In this document: positions 12,215-23,528 of the stretch, piece by piece
Numbering within the stretch: the first letter of the stretch is position 1
Layout: every line of letters starts with the position of its first letter
Source of the DNA: Pardosa pseudoannulata
Taxonomy: Eukaryota; Arthropoda; Arachnida; Araneae; Lycosidae
NCBI GenBank assembly: GCA_032207245.1
Contig: CM063498.1
Coordinates: 86,746,461 to 86,810,460, forward strand
Reading direction: 5' to 3'
Length of the DNA stretch: 64,000 nt
The notes under the pieces: generated by a model
What the model was told of the DNA's origin: nothing
The model's database searches: none
What the model saw: the letters and a program-made list of their open reading frames with translations, nothing else
Translations under genes and position numbers: made by a program

Positions 12215-12609
12215 CTTTTTCCCCAATATAACTTTTATAACTTTTATCAATATACATAAATATTCACCGTATTATATTATTGTTTGCAATTTTGTAGAGT
12301 CCATCAAAACTAAAATTGACTTATTTTATTTAATTACGAAGTGCAAATAATTATGTTTTATTAATAACTATGCTACCTTAGTACTCAAGACCAAATATTT
12401 TTGCGTTGGTATGAAAGAAAGCAGAAATTGAAAACTAAAAATGTAAAGTGTGTGGAGAAAACCCGTCTTTGTCGCTCTGTCGCCAAAAAGCCTTAGGTTT
12501 GACTATAAAGCAGGTAAGGTTGCGAGTAAGCCAGCCAATGAGAGTGTTAATATTAATCACATGATGATGCGTAAGAAGTGAAATTAAGTGAAGAATTATA
12601 TATGAATAG
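10826..12609. repeat. 670-bp tandem duplication, unit 1, split by a Helitron
   Basis: 10826-10903 plus 12006-12609 together match 12610-13278 almost base for base: a T-run, then acatacaccttctttctaaa, the attttttacactattttc block, an AT microsatellite (12154-12211) and a segment ending tatatgaatag. The only large difference is the 1.1-kb Helitron at 10904-12005, which is absent from unit 2. The duplication therefore either predates the insertion or copied an uninserted allele. Confidence 0.85.
10904..12005 (+). mobile_element. Non-autonomous Helitron with an empty-site match
   Basis: The 3' end carries the imperfect palindrome ccgtagcgaagcacgg, then caaacttg and CTAG, followed by T. The 5' end has ataatattaaaaatgaattt then gtgtgtgtctgtctgtctg. 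The expected TC start reads TT here, probably by mutation. Comparison with duplicate unit 2 (12610-13278) shows the uninterrupted target: the element sits between ...gcaata and tttac..., an A|T insertion with no target duplication, the Helitron hallmark. It shares the cgttcgaaatt and gcatttcatgtcattattcc region with the copies at 3150 and 20337. No Rep/helicase coding is present. Confidence 0.8.
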
Positions 12610-12834
12610 TTTTTTTTTACATACACCTTCTTTCTAAACACATTTTCAAATTTTAAGATACCAAAAACTTCAATACAGCTCTACAATATTTACTGTAATA
12701 TTATGATTTTTTACACTATTTTCAAATAAGTTTATCCATATCTACAAACTTGCTACAGTTAATTATTTTTATTTTACATTTTACAATTTTATATATAGTT
12801 CATATTCATACTTTTCTTAAATATTTAATAATTT

Positions 12835-12886
<52 letters not shown>

Positions 12887-13278
12887 CTTTTTCCCCAATA
12901 TAACTTTTATAACTTTTATCAATATACATAAATATTCACCGTATTATATTATTGTTTGCAATTTTGTAGAGTCCATCAAAACTAAAATTGACTTATTTTA
13001 TTTAATTACGAAGTGCAAATAATTATGTTTTATTAATAACTATGCTACCTTAGTACTCAAGACCAAATATTTTTGCGTGGTATGAAAGAAACAGAAATTG
13101 AAAACTAAAAATGTAAAGTTTGTGGAGAAAACCCGTCTTTGCCGCTCTGTCGCCAAAAAGCCTTAGGTTTGACTATAAAGAGGTAAGGTTGCGAGTAAGC
13201 CAGCCAATGAGAGTGTTAATATTAATTACATGATGATGCGTAAGAAGTGAAATTAAGTTAAGAATTATATATGAATAG
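12610..13278. repeat. 670-bp tandem duplication, unit 2 (empty site)
   Basis: This is the uninterrupted second unit. It includes an AT microsatellite at about 12837-12882 and ends at tatatgaatag before unique sequence. Its junction caatatttactg is the empty site of the Helitron in unit 1. Confidence 0.85.
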
Positions 13279-15895
13279 TGAGCTAAGCAGAAATTTACTT
13301 TGGAATTGCGAAGTCGCCAATGTTCTATTTAATAAAAAAAATCAACTAAAAAATACTATATTAAGAAACAAAATTATTAAAGCTTTCGCACTTAACTCCT
13401 TGCTTGTTTTGCCCGTACAACCATAACGCGGTTACCATGCGTCTAATGATTTGCCTGTACAGCGTATAATCTGATTTCTTTGTCTTTCTCAGTGTTTTGT
13501 CCATATCTTTTGCAATTTTAATCCCTTGTATACCAGCACGTAAATCCTATACGAGTTTTGTGAAAATTTTGACGCCATCTAGTAATTAAATCTAGCATTT
13601 AAAATTAAAAAAAAACGTTCAGATCTTCTATTACGCATGCGAGACGCTTTTTTCTATATCAACAGGAGATCATCGCGTGAAGGTGACGTTGGATTATAAG
13701 AGTGAAATCGCTGCGTTGCGTATACAGACGTGTCGCAAATTAATGTTAAATTAATCGTATAAATGTCCCCAAGATGTAGTTTTCGAAGTATATTCTATTT
13801 GGTTTTAAACCAAACACAATATGCGAGGGCTTTATAATAGTTTAGCATTACTCTGCGAGTTTTTATCTTTGAGTTTTGGCTTGATTTTGATTTGAGTTTA
13901 GGAGACTGACCGAGAGAGACTTTTTAGATGTAATTCCACCTACAGAAAAAAACTAAAATACAAAATGCTATGTGTGTTCACTGTAAAAAATGACAGCGGC
14001 AAATGAATTAGAAAAGAATAGGTATTTTCTTTTGTGACGTTGATCTATGCCTTTTGCCCTCTTTCAACATTCATTGCACTAAATCATATCTTTGATAAAA
14101 CAGGTAAAGTAAATGTACTCGTAGTATTTGCATTCGGAAATTGTGTAATAGTTGTAATCGAAAGTATTTTACCTTTTTACATGTACAACTAAACGTAATT
14201 TCCATGTCTTGTATACATGAAAGAGAAAAGACAACTTCCAAAAACATCATTTTATTTCCAGTAAAAAATTTTTTATACAGGCTTAAAATAATTAGAAATA
14301 TTTTTTTTGATAACATTTTTCATAATCTTTACAAATAAAATGAACAAAAATATACAATATGTCAATTTTTGCGAATTTGTGAAAAATGAAATTAATACTC
14401 AAATTAAATTAATTAATTATTAAGTGCTAATTCTTTTTAACTGCTGATACGCAGGATTAATATTAGATCTGATGAACATCTTTTGACTGACAGGAGGCTT
14501 AAATTTTGAGTGCTTCTCAAAGACTGTCTATTTGTATTAATACTGATATTTAAATTACAAAAACGATCTAAACAGGAATTATAAACAAGCCACAATATGT
14601 CGTGTATCTCATTTATATTGACTATTAACCTATGATCAAATGTATAGTGGTATTTTTTAGTTAGTCACAAAGACTAAGTATTATTTTGGTTGCATTGCGT
14701 AAAATTTAAGTCCCGAAGTCTCACTGTCACAATCGTTTCATCCGACTTCTGACCTCTTGCACTCCTCGATTGACTATGAAACATCTCTTTCTCAACTTTT
14801 CTTATTTTATACTAATTTCATCTTTGTCCCCTCTTACTTCTCTTCGTCCAAACAGAGAGTTGTAAAAATCTAATTGGTCTCCTTAATTGAAAACAATGGA
14901 AAAACTATCTTAAATTAGCACTATATATACTTAATAAATATATTACATATACGCATAATATTATAAATACTATATATATACATACATATAACATATTCAT
15001 AATATACATATATATAATACATATATAACATACATATACATATACACATATACATATATATAATAATATATATATATATATATAAAAATATATATATAAA
15101 TACAAATTATATATAATTATATTTAATATATAATATATATATATAATATATATATATATAAATATATAAACAAGCTCTAATTTCTTTTTGTATGATTCAT
15201 AGGATATTTGAAATTATAATCAATTTAATTGTGACTTGATAAACAACAATCACTTATCTAACACGATAACATCACACTTTTTTATTTAATATTTCACATA
15301 AACAATGAAACAGCAAAAATCAAATGTCCTGAATAGGACAGAGTTTAAGAGTTAACTTGGGGTTTTACAAGCTGATGTCAGAAACGGAAGTTTTAAAAAA
15401 ATGAGTTTAAAATAATTTAAAGCAAGCATATCTGATTTCAAAGGGATTTTAGACTCAGTACTACAATTTAGAAAGAAAAATCATATTTTATTTTCGAAAT
15501 TTAATGTATTGTGCATGCTCTGTTAAAAGGTAAAAATAGATAAACAAATATATGAAAAATTCATTTTTTAGGATAAATTGAAATTTTAAAATTTTTCTTC
15601 ACTTGTACACGAATACATATAAAAGTAAAATTCTACATTATGTTGTATTTGAAATTTAAAAAGTGGAAATGTGGACATATTTTTACTTAAATAAGAAATA
15701 CAAGCATTTTATATTGACATAATATTTTTTTTTTTAACTTTTACAAAATATTTAACAAAGTAGCACTTATTTAGATGGATAAAAAAAATCAAAGTAAAAT
15801 TCGTACATGATACAAAAATTCTCAATTTTAAGAAACTTAAAAACATTATTTTTTCAAATTAATACTGGATTTTATTTGTCTCCTAATATTCTTCA
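13279..15895. other. AT-rich intergenic DNA
   Basis: No gene is supported. Short open frames near 14071-14338 and 14905-15105 are AT-rich and overlap each other on opposite strands. A long irregular AT/TA-rich microsatellite block lies at about 14925-15170. Confidence 0.5.
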
Positions 15896-16062
15896 GCCGA
15901 ACGATGCGATTGGTTAGAGTGCTGGCCTTCGGTACGGAGTTCGTTTCGAATAAAGTGGCATGGATGTTCGTAATTCGGAATCGATTAAGCTGTAGGTCCC
16001 GATCTCATTAGTTTTGCAAAAAAGTAGACCGTAGCACTCCAAACAAACCAAACCAAACCAAA
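15896..16062 (+). mobile_element. SINE family A with a readable A box
   Basis: A tRNA-like A box (tggttagagtgctgg) near 15911 is followed by a degraded B box and the family body (attcggaatcgattaagctg, the cccgatctcattag segment, gtagaccgtagcactccaaa) and a tail of ccaaa repeats. Pol III promoter structure with a tRNA-like head defines the class. Confidence 0.8.
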
Positions 16063-16110
16063 AATATTCTTCAAGCCGCGATATGACTAAATACACAGAG
16101 CTGATCTTCA

Positions 16111-16280
16111 ATAGAGTAGCCGAGCAATGGCCGATTTAGCTGGCCTTTGTACCGGAGTTCGTGGGTTCGAATCCCACAGCAGCATGGATGTTCGTACCGT
16201 TCGGATGGCTTAAGCTGTAGATCCCGTTATCATTAGCCCTCGTGTTGCAAAATAGGCTGTAGCACTCCAAACTAAACCAA
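16111..16280 (+). mobile_element. SINE family A with an intact B box
   Basis: The B box gggttcgaatccc is perfect, preceded by taccggagttcgt. The body and the ccaaactaaacc tail match the other copies. This is the best-preserved head-to-tail copy here, and it lies about 50 bases after the copy at 15896-16062 in the same orientation. Confidence 0.82.
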
Positions 16281-17278
16281 TCTATAAAATTTTGTCTACT
16301 GTTGCCATGTATTCGGATCACTAATGCTTTAAAACAGTAGGTCCACTCATTAACTCTAGTCCAACACACAGTACATTGTATTCACACAAACTAAATTAAT
16401 TTTTTTGTAATGTTTTACTTTTAAAAAACATGAACAAAAATTTTAGTGTTGGTTAATATTATACACTTTGATATAAATAAATATAAATCACTAGATTTTT
16501 TTTTAAATCATTGATTTAAATCAAGAATATTTACTCTTCGTGAATTTTTTAACATGATTTTTTGTAAAATAGAGGAAAAGGCAGTAACACATACTTACAT
16601 TTGAAAGCAAAAATGATTTTAAAAATCTTACATAATGTTTTTCACTAATGAATTTCTCTCCGAATCAGATTCTTTCAAGTTCTATTAATCTGGTATCAAA
16701 TCAATAGTATTTTCTAATATTTCTAATTATTTAACACTAGATTACAACAGTCATTTTGATTGTTTTTTAACTCCTCTTCTTAGAAATGTTTCTAATAATT
16801 TTTTTAAACTTTAAAATTGCTTAGAATTTGTGCTTGCACTGGCGTTTGAAACTAGATCGTAATCAACAAATTTTTATTTCAATTTTTTATAAATGATATC
16901 TGCAGAAATTTTTAGTATTAAAATATTAAAATTAAAAAATTTTTTTCAAATCTCTTATTTATTTCAATTAGAAAAAATTATGAAATAAATGACACAATTT
17001 CATAGAATTTGGTGACTTTTTCTATAACATATAAAGTTTATAATAATTTGTATATCTGATTTATTATATAATATTAAAAAATAAATTTAAACAAATTTCT
17101 TTACATATTTGTTATATTCACAAATGCAGTATTTGACTGTTAATATAGGTATACAAGAAAATCTCGGGCAATTGATTAAATACTATGTTTAAAAAACTGA
17201 TCTAAAAGATAGAGAGTTTAATTTGCAAACAATGAAAGAAGGAAATGTGAGTTAAATGAAGAAATGTAAATAATAGTA
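16281..17278. other. AT-rich DNA without a gene
   Basis: No coding region is seen. The segment around 16490-16530 (atcattgatttaaatcaa) resembles sequence near 53740, suggesting members of one decayed dispersed repeat. Confidence 0.45.
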
Positions 17279-17760
17279 GGAACTCGGTATAACGAAGTGG
17301 GATCAACATCATATGGTCGTTGTAACGAATTGAAAAAATAAAAAAATTGAGCAAAGAAGTGATGCAATATTACATATCTAGAGAACACTTCTATTTATTT
17401 GTTTTCCCATTACTAAATTTTTGAAAAAAAAAAGTCTTTAATTGACGCCTGTTTCAAGTTTATTTGGGAATTTTTCATTATCACTGATTCCATATCCGTT
17501 AGATTTTGAAGGAAATCTTCAGAATTAAATTGTCCTTCAAAATATTGACGCAAGGCATTGATTACATTGAAGGCTTCTTTTTCATTCACTTTTTCAAAAG
17601 CTTGGACGATTTCTTCTCCGTCGTCGGAATCGCAGATTTCTTCATTTCCGGTAATATGGGCAATAAAATCGTCCTCATTCAAATTTTCTCAGCAGCACTG
17701 TAAAGTTTCGTCTACCGCAACAAACTCATCAAAAGATAAGATAATTGAAGATTTAGTTCT
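17279..17760 (-). pseudogene. pogo/Tigger-like transposase, C-terminal remnant
   Basis: Read on the minus strand, the frame gives FDEFVAVDETLQ, a stop, then NEDDFIAHITG, an acidic stretch with DSDDGEEI, KEAFNVINALRQYFE and a C-terminal QASIKDFF followed by FSKI and stop (17413-17415). This order (Asp-rich linker, helical dimer-like segment, PIP box) is the C-terminus of pogo/Tigger transposases, which move DNA by cut-and-paste. The Qxx[I/L/M]xxF[F/Y] motif near 17428-17451 is the PCNA-binding type described for pogo. An in-frame stop near 17695 and the missing DDE core and DNA-binding domain mean it is dead. A likely terminal motif (aactcggtataacgaag) lies near 17281. Confidence 0.75.
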
Positions 17761-18426
17761 CCCCTTTCGTCACTCCCCTATTTTAAACAACATAAAAGAG
17801 AGAAGTACAGGTTTCTTGAAGTCACCACAGTACAATAATTTTGAAATAACTTGCTCATGAGTTACTAAATTAGTTTCAAGAAATAATATTTTTTTAATGA
17901 CAATAACATTATTTCCTATGGTAAAATAATTATTTTAAGATTTATAACGAATCGTTTATCGTTCGATAAAAAGATTCTACTGTTTTGTCTTTGAGTGAAT
18001 TAAAAACAAAATCATCTTTTAGGAATTTATACAATTTTATGAACTGTATGAAACGACACACTACGAAAAAAATGTGGTCTTATAGAAAAAATAGTCACTT
18101 AATTTAAGCAAAAACATATTATAAGTAAATATGTAACAAATATTACCATTTACAAATAAGAAAATATTTATCGTATTTGTAATTATGTAAATACAATTAC
18201 AGGAAAATTCTATTTTTTTTTCATTTTCCAATTTCTCTTTGCATTGGAAAGAACTCAATGGTCTTTTAAATTTGCCCTTGGAATCAAATAATCGTTAAAT
18301 TTTTCAGCTTATTTTCCTTAAGTCTGTTGTAAGACTGATTTTCAGGGCCCGACTTAGCCGAATTGAGGTCTGGGCTTTCTTTGTTTTGTTTATATTAGTA
18401 ATGAAAACTTCTTGGAGGTATAAATT
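17761..18426. other. AT-rich DNA without a recognised gene
   Basis: No motif is seen. The opposite end of the 17.4-kb pogo element was not found here. Confidence 0.4.
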
Positions 18427-18862
18427 TCATCTCGTTATATATATGTAACAAGAAAATTGACTAGAACCTAAAATAGCTATAAAGTACCTCCCCCCCCAGT
18501 GATCACACAAAAAATGATATCCATTTATTGTTTTTTTTGCAATTCTATATCCATCATTAAAAGAATACAGATTGTCTGAGTGGAAGCCCTCAATTGCCTC
18601 GTATAACTTAATAAGGCTCTGATCATGTTCACTATAAGAAATCTCAGGATTTTTTTGATAGAACACATAATCCTGTTGCTCACATCCTGAATTTGATTCT
18701 CTTTATTCAAGAGAATGATTTAAGGAATCAAACCTTGTGAAAACTCCCCTTTGTTCAGAGAACGCTCCAAATCAGCTGATCGGAATCTACTGTGACCATT
18801 TACAATAGCTTGTTCTAAAGAGTCTGGAATGTTGACATTGGATTGAATGGCGTTACGCCCCT
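18427..18862 (-). pseudogene. Broken reading frame of unknown family
   Basis: On the minus strand, a coherent frame from about 18862 reads GRNAIQSNVNIPDSLEQA and runs through FRSADLERSLNKGEFSQG to a stop near 18720. Protein-like sequence then continues in two overlapping frames, and the better one contains DNLYSFNDGYRIAKK and GYHFLCDHWGGRYFI before ending near 18427. The charge pattern and low repetition look like genuine decayed coding sequence, not chance. I do not recognise the family. It follows the intact ORF at 19146-19709 in the same orientation, so both may belong to one element with several ORFs. Confidence 0.45.
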
Positions 18863-19145
18863 GATTAAGTTAATGAATCCTATTCCGGAATCGGTACAGC
18901 TACGAATGAGAATTTCAACTAAAAAACTAACTGTAACCTTACTGGAGTTCTCAGGTAACTAGAATCGTAACTAACCAAAAAAAAAATTTAAAATATTGGA
19001 ACCGTAACTGACCCCCAGGTATAAAAAGCCTAGAATTTTGCGAATTTTCGGCATTTTTTTTAAGCAGGTGCTTTACGTAGAGGCTTTTCTTTTGACAGGA
19101 GCCCGCTTTTTAGTGATTGCGTTCGGGGAGACTCGTAAAGTCCGC

Positions 19146-19709
19146 TCATATAAGGAACTGCATCTCGGATACCGAACATAGATTGGGTTTGCATTGCACT
19201 GGAAGAGCCTCCCTATTTGTGAAATTATTTAACCTTTTGTTTTGACTGTGATCGTCGTGGCAATTCAGTGCCAGCCGAAAATCCTCTACATTTCTACTTG
19301 TTTTGGGGAGAATTAGAATCGTTGTATATATAACAGTATTTTCTCCAGAAAGATTAACTAAGCGGTTCGTATACAATTCTAGGTTGTCACGTACAATTTT
19401 CAACCTCCAAAAAGTTCCGAAAATGGATGCATTGTACATTTCTGCCAGTGCTTTCCCACATAGTTTTGAGGTAGGATCAGGTCGATTGTTTAGGAACTGC
19501 AATTTTGACTGACATTTATTGAGGGATGCATACTTTATGAGGCACAAAGACGATGATAGCTTTTCATGGCTTTGTAAATTTCTGTTTCGAAGAATTTCGT
19601 TTGCGGTTTCAGATGTATCTCTAATTGCACCATTAAATAGCTTGGATGACTTTCGTAAAAAAAATGTAACTAATTCTCTTAAAAATTTTTTATAATTTTT
19701 AGAATCCAT
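19146..19709 (-). CDS. Intact 187-codon ORF of unknown function
   Basis: This is the longest uninterrupted ORF in the window. It starts at an ATG with an A at -3 (aataATGG) and ends in TGA. The product is basic at the N-terminus (MDSKNYKKFLREL), has no obvious signal peptide or membrane segment, and has several cysteines and a hydrophobic segment around VIYTTILILP. About 50 bases downstream another frame encodes a very basic stretch (TKKRAPVKRKAS), and further broken frames follow at 18862-18427. A compact multi-ORF arrangement without visible introns suggests a virus-derived or transposon-derived block. I cannot name the family and do not assign a function. Confidence 0.45.
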   Translation of the reverse strand: MDSKNYKKFLRELVTFFLRKSSKLFNGAIRDTSETANEILRNRNLQSHEKLSSSLCLIKYASLNKCQSKLQFLNNRPDPTSKLCGKALAEMYNASIFGTFWRLKIVRDNLELYTNRLVNLSGENTVIYTTILILPKTSRNVEDFRLALNCHDDHSQNKRLNNFTNREALPVQCKPNLCSVSEMQFLI

Positions 19710-20336
19710 TATTCTTATGAGATGATCTTCGAAACTTTACGAGCTTTATGTGTATTTAAAATTAACAATCTATAATTTCTATTTATATATATAACCGGAA
19801 ATAAAAGGGACAATAACGAGGGTGAATTTTCCTTATTCAATCTAGTCGACAAATGAAGTAAAAATCATAGAACACTTTGGTCACTGACATAATAAAATTT
19901 TATCGTATTTTTAGACTTTTTTTTTTCCTAGTTGTTCCACTCGGATAAAGTAATTTCTAATTGTATCGTGACTGTGATCCTTCTTCACGCTACCTCTTCC
20001 CTCGAGAACACTGAAGTCGTCACACCTTACTGGAATTATTCAAGCAATATTTAGATAATTTTGCGAACTATGATCCTAATTATTCCTTTATAAGTATTCT
20101 TATAAGATCTTATTAAGTCGGGGTTTTTAATTAATTACCAAATACTTAAATTGTAAGAAATTAGAAGTATATTTTTATCTATGAATTATAGTTTCGTTCC
20201 ACTATTACCAAATTATAAGATCGGCGGAACTCTAAATTTTTCCAAAGTTATATCCCGTTATTTCAAACTTGAGTAAAAAACCAGCTATAGCCCTTAAGCG
20301 CAAACCCTGAATACATAATTTTCCATTCCCTATATA
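19710..20336. other. No gene seen
   Basis: AT-rich DNA upstream of the 187-codon ORF. No transposon terminus was found that would bound that block on this side. Confidence 0.4.
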
Positions 20337-20980
20337 ATAATAGCCTAAGTTATCTGTACGTCTGTCCTCGATTTTATGAAGCGGTTGGACCTGGAATGGA
20401 TAGAGGGATCCATAGTTAGCAAAATTCAAAGAGAGTAATGTTTATCTTCTCCCAAACTATAGATCCGATTCTAAAATAAATTGGTATAAATATGCTTCAT
20501 ATCACAGCAAAAAATACTGCCTTCTTTAAAACGTTCGAAATCCACCCCTTCCACTCTTTTCGATCTTTCTTAAGGCCATTATTTCAACTCCTATTTTCCC
20601 CAGTTAAGAGCAGGCGATTAAATTTATCAATTTATCTCATAATAAATAGGTAAAAATAACATTTTTCTAGCATTATGACGTCATTCCTTTAACCATCTCA
20701 TTGAAACATTTCTTATTTTAAATTATTTAAATTATGCCTTATTTTCATACGTTTTATCACTGAACTTAGATATTACGTAAATAATTTTCTTTGATATTTG
20801 GCTTAAATAATAGATTAAGTACATATGTGATAATTTTAAATTGAATCATCGATTATTTTTTGTTGCAAGATAATTCTCAGCCAAACAACAAACCATTTTT
20901 TACCTGCCACATAAGGTACTTTAGAATTTTGTAAAATTAAAAATTTTACTGATCCCGTCATATGACGGGCTATATGCTAA
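20337..20980 (+). mobile_element. Non-autonomous Helitron, copy 3
   Basis: The 5' end TCCCTATATAATAATAG with ctgtacgtctgtcc and the 3' palindrome cccgtcatatgacggg followed by CTAA match copy 1 at 3150-3924 almost throughout, including aaatccaccccttcc and gcattatgacgtcattcc. It is slightly shorter than copy 1 and has no coding capacity. Confidence 0.65.
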
Positions 20981-20994
20981 TATGTAAATAATAT

Positions 20995-21235
20995 TGCACA
21001 TATTAAGAAAATAAGTAAGCTAACAAAAACTTATAATAATTACAGCAATAATACAGCACACATTAAGGAAATAACTAAGACGTGTAATAATCTCAATAAT
21101 AATGAAGCACGCATTAAGAAAATAAATAAGTTAAAGAAAATTTGTTTTAATCGCAACAATAAAATTGTACACATTAAGAAAATAAGTAAAATGACGAAAA
21201 CTTCTATTAATCACAAGAAGTTTAATCTTAACAAA
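20995..21235. repeat. Short tandem repeat, about 60-bp unit, four copies
   Basis: The segment attaagaaaataa-taag recurs at about 21002, 21062, 21113 and 21173, each followed by a stretch ending in taat-caatagc-like sequence. The array begins directly after the Helitron 3' end. Tandem arrays at a Helitron terminus are common in some families, so the two may be linked. Confidence 0.65.
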
Positions 21236-22186
21236 AGTAATTTCATCTGTAATGTTTTATTTATATATAAAAAAAAATTTAAAACCAAAAATTCCGGTTA
21301 AGATGCAAAAACCTGATTAAAAGATTAAAAAAACATTGTGAATATATAATTTTTAAAAAAGTCAAGATTTTTATCAACCCAGTTGTACGAACTTTACTTT
21401 GACTGTCCGTGCCCGTATATGTATAAATGGAACACGGAAAAAGCTGAGGTATTGGTAAAATTTTTAAATGCATTTTCTGAAAAACTAGTTTTTCAGGCAA
21501 AAGCTGATTGCTCAAATAGTTTTAAAGGATTTCGCCGTAAATTAGAACACTGCTTCCTCACAAATGTAAAGTTTGCTGTGTATATATGTTACAAATGATC
21601 AAATACCAAATTAAAAGAAATCATATCTTTTCTTTGAAATAAAATTTTTAAATGTCTTTTCTGAAAAACTAGTTATTTAGTCATCCTAGTTAATGTAAAA
21701 GCCGCTTGCAGTTTAAATCTGGGTCAATTGTTTGGTACACATTTGGCTATGCTTTAAAATACAAGCTTTTTCTAATGTTTAAACTCACCTCTTTTATGCA
21801 TATTTGTATGAAAAAAAAAATGAAAATAATTTAGAAAAGCTTTGTATTTTTCTACAATATTAGGCATATTTCAGTGAATTTTCAAATGCTTGTAGAAGTT
21901 TTAGTTCATTTTATACATAGGTATCTTTAGCAAACCGTATCATGAAAATTCAGATAAATTGAACTAAATTGGGTACAGAGTGTGTGGCGTGTCAATTTAT
22001 CTGAAGTTTTGCACAAAATTGAAGCTTTATTAAAATATTACTGGAACTTTATAAAAACATTTGTAATGTTATGCATGTTTTCAAAGTTCTTTACAAGTCT
22101 ATAATATTTCGATGTTATCAGCCCCACTAAAACTGAAGATGTGTGTCTAATATTTTTCCTAAATACAGGGTTAGCAATAAATAAGT
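21236..22186. other. No gene supported
   Basis: An open frame on the plus strand at 21383-21598 (71 codons) has no recognised motif and is probably chance. Nothing else is seen. Confidence 0.4.
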
Positions 22187-22540
22187 TCCCCACTTTTGTG
22201 AACTCTAGAATACGTTCTATTGGTCCAAATGAGATACAATGAGGAATCTGCACATGCAGGGGATTCAAACAACTTAGTGTTTTTCTGATAATTTCAGACT
22301 CGTAGATTCAAAAATGTAAAAAACTGGGTCCATCATTTAAAAAATTAATTTTAAAGTTAAGCGAAAATCACGTGACATCAAAACGCTCCGTGATTGGTTG
22401 TGATGTCATCGTTCATGCAGACCAATATTTTTGTATTGCTTTTAAGCGCGCACTATTTTCCGATTTTGTTTTTGCAAGTTCCTGAAATTTTCTAGCTATC
22501 AAAATTTATTTTTATTTAAACCTGAAGGTTTATTTTATCG
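22187..22540 (+). repeat. Duplicated promoter-like block, copy 1
   Basis: This block is repeated at 24690-25060 with high similarity, up to the shared end ttattttatcg. It contains an ATTGG (inverted CCAAT) box and a CRE-like site: tgattggttgtgatgtcatc here, tgattggttgtgacgtcata in copy 2. Coding sequence starts 35 bases after the end of this copy, at 22575, so it probably acts as the promoter of that exon. The segment ctagaatacgttctattgg is inverted between the two copies. Confidence 0.6.
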
Positions 22541-22574
22541 ATCTAGATAGCTTAGTTATCTCAATTTGTCATAA

Positions 22575-22708
22575 ATGTCTCTTCTACCTGGATTTACCAA
22601 AGGGCAATCAGACAACCTCCCGAAAATTGACAGCATGTCAATGTTTTCTTTCTTGGCAAAAAACCCGGATTTTATGGGAGCAGAAATACGAGGAATTAAA
22701 ACCCAAAG
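22575..22708 (+). CDS. Candidate first exon of an uncharacterised protein
   Basis: The frame opens MSLLPGFTKGQSDNLPKI and continues through FLAKNPDFMGAEIRG to KTQR, then meets a donor-like AG|GTGTGT, leaving phase 2. The wording (LPGFTKG..DNLPKID, NPDF..AEIRG) resembles the N-terminus of a large arthropod family of transposon-associated proteins that I recall carrying a zinc-binding SWIM-like segment further on. That assignment is from memory and weak. No downstream exon was identified, so the copy may be a fragment. The overlapping minus-strand open frame is a shadow. Confidence 0.4.
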
Positions 22709-22917
22709 GTGTGTAAAATCATTTATATTTTTTTCCAATTTTACTTAACATGTATTAATACTTTATTCATGCTAAACACAGCTCTTTTGTTTGTAAACAC
22801 AAACAAGTCAAATAAATATACATATATCATATACACACACATTTGTAGTAGCATCGTTTTTTATAAATAGAGACGGATGTAATATTAAAATAAAAATTAG
22901 AGGAGGTATTTATTGTG

Positions 22918-22980
22918 AGACCGGTCTCATTAGCCTTCGTGTTGCAAAAAGTAGACCGTAGCACTCCAAAACCAAACCAA
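22918..22980 (+). mobile_element. SINE family A, 3' end fragment
   Basis: Only the last part is present: ctcattagccttcgtgttgc, then aaaaagtagaccgtagcac and a ccaaaaccaaacc tail. Confidence 0.65.
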
Positions 22981-23528
22981 TTCTTAGATATTTTAAATAT
23001 GATGAAAAGAAATTTAAAATCTTTAAACGGCTTTACTTAATTATTTATACATTTTTAAATAGCAATACAATTTTATTGCCTTTAATATTAATGTCAAATT
23101 AAAAAATGTATAAAATTTCTCAAATTAAATTTAATTTTTAAAGTAATATCATTATTAGGTATTTTAAAAATATTATACTTTTTCAAATTAGTCACCAATT
23201 TAATCGAAAAATATCACTGTGATTTGATACACAAGAAAGTATGCATCTCTGAAGAAAATATTTATAATACCTTGAAAATACATAACTTTCCCCTCCCCCG
23301 AGTTATTTATTAGATAATTATATGCTTTAGATATTTATATGTTTTTCGATATTTATATGCTTTATAAAATATTTATTGTACTTGAACTCTGTGATAATAC
23401 TCGAAAATTAGCAGTTTTAAAAGTTAAATAGCAGTGGTTAATCAACAATCCTTTTAAAGGTATAGATGTATTTTTATATACTTTAATTGTTCTAAATTAG
23501 TAATATTTAAACAAAAGTAAGCATTTAC
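22981..23528. other. No gene seen
   Basis: AT-rich DNA downstream of the THAP exon on the minus strand. No further coding exon that could follow the THAP domain was recognised. Confidence 0.4.
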
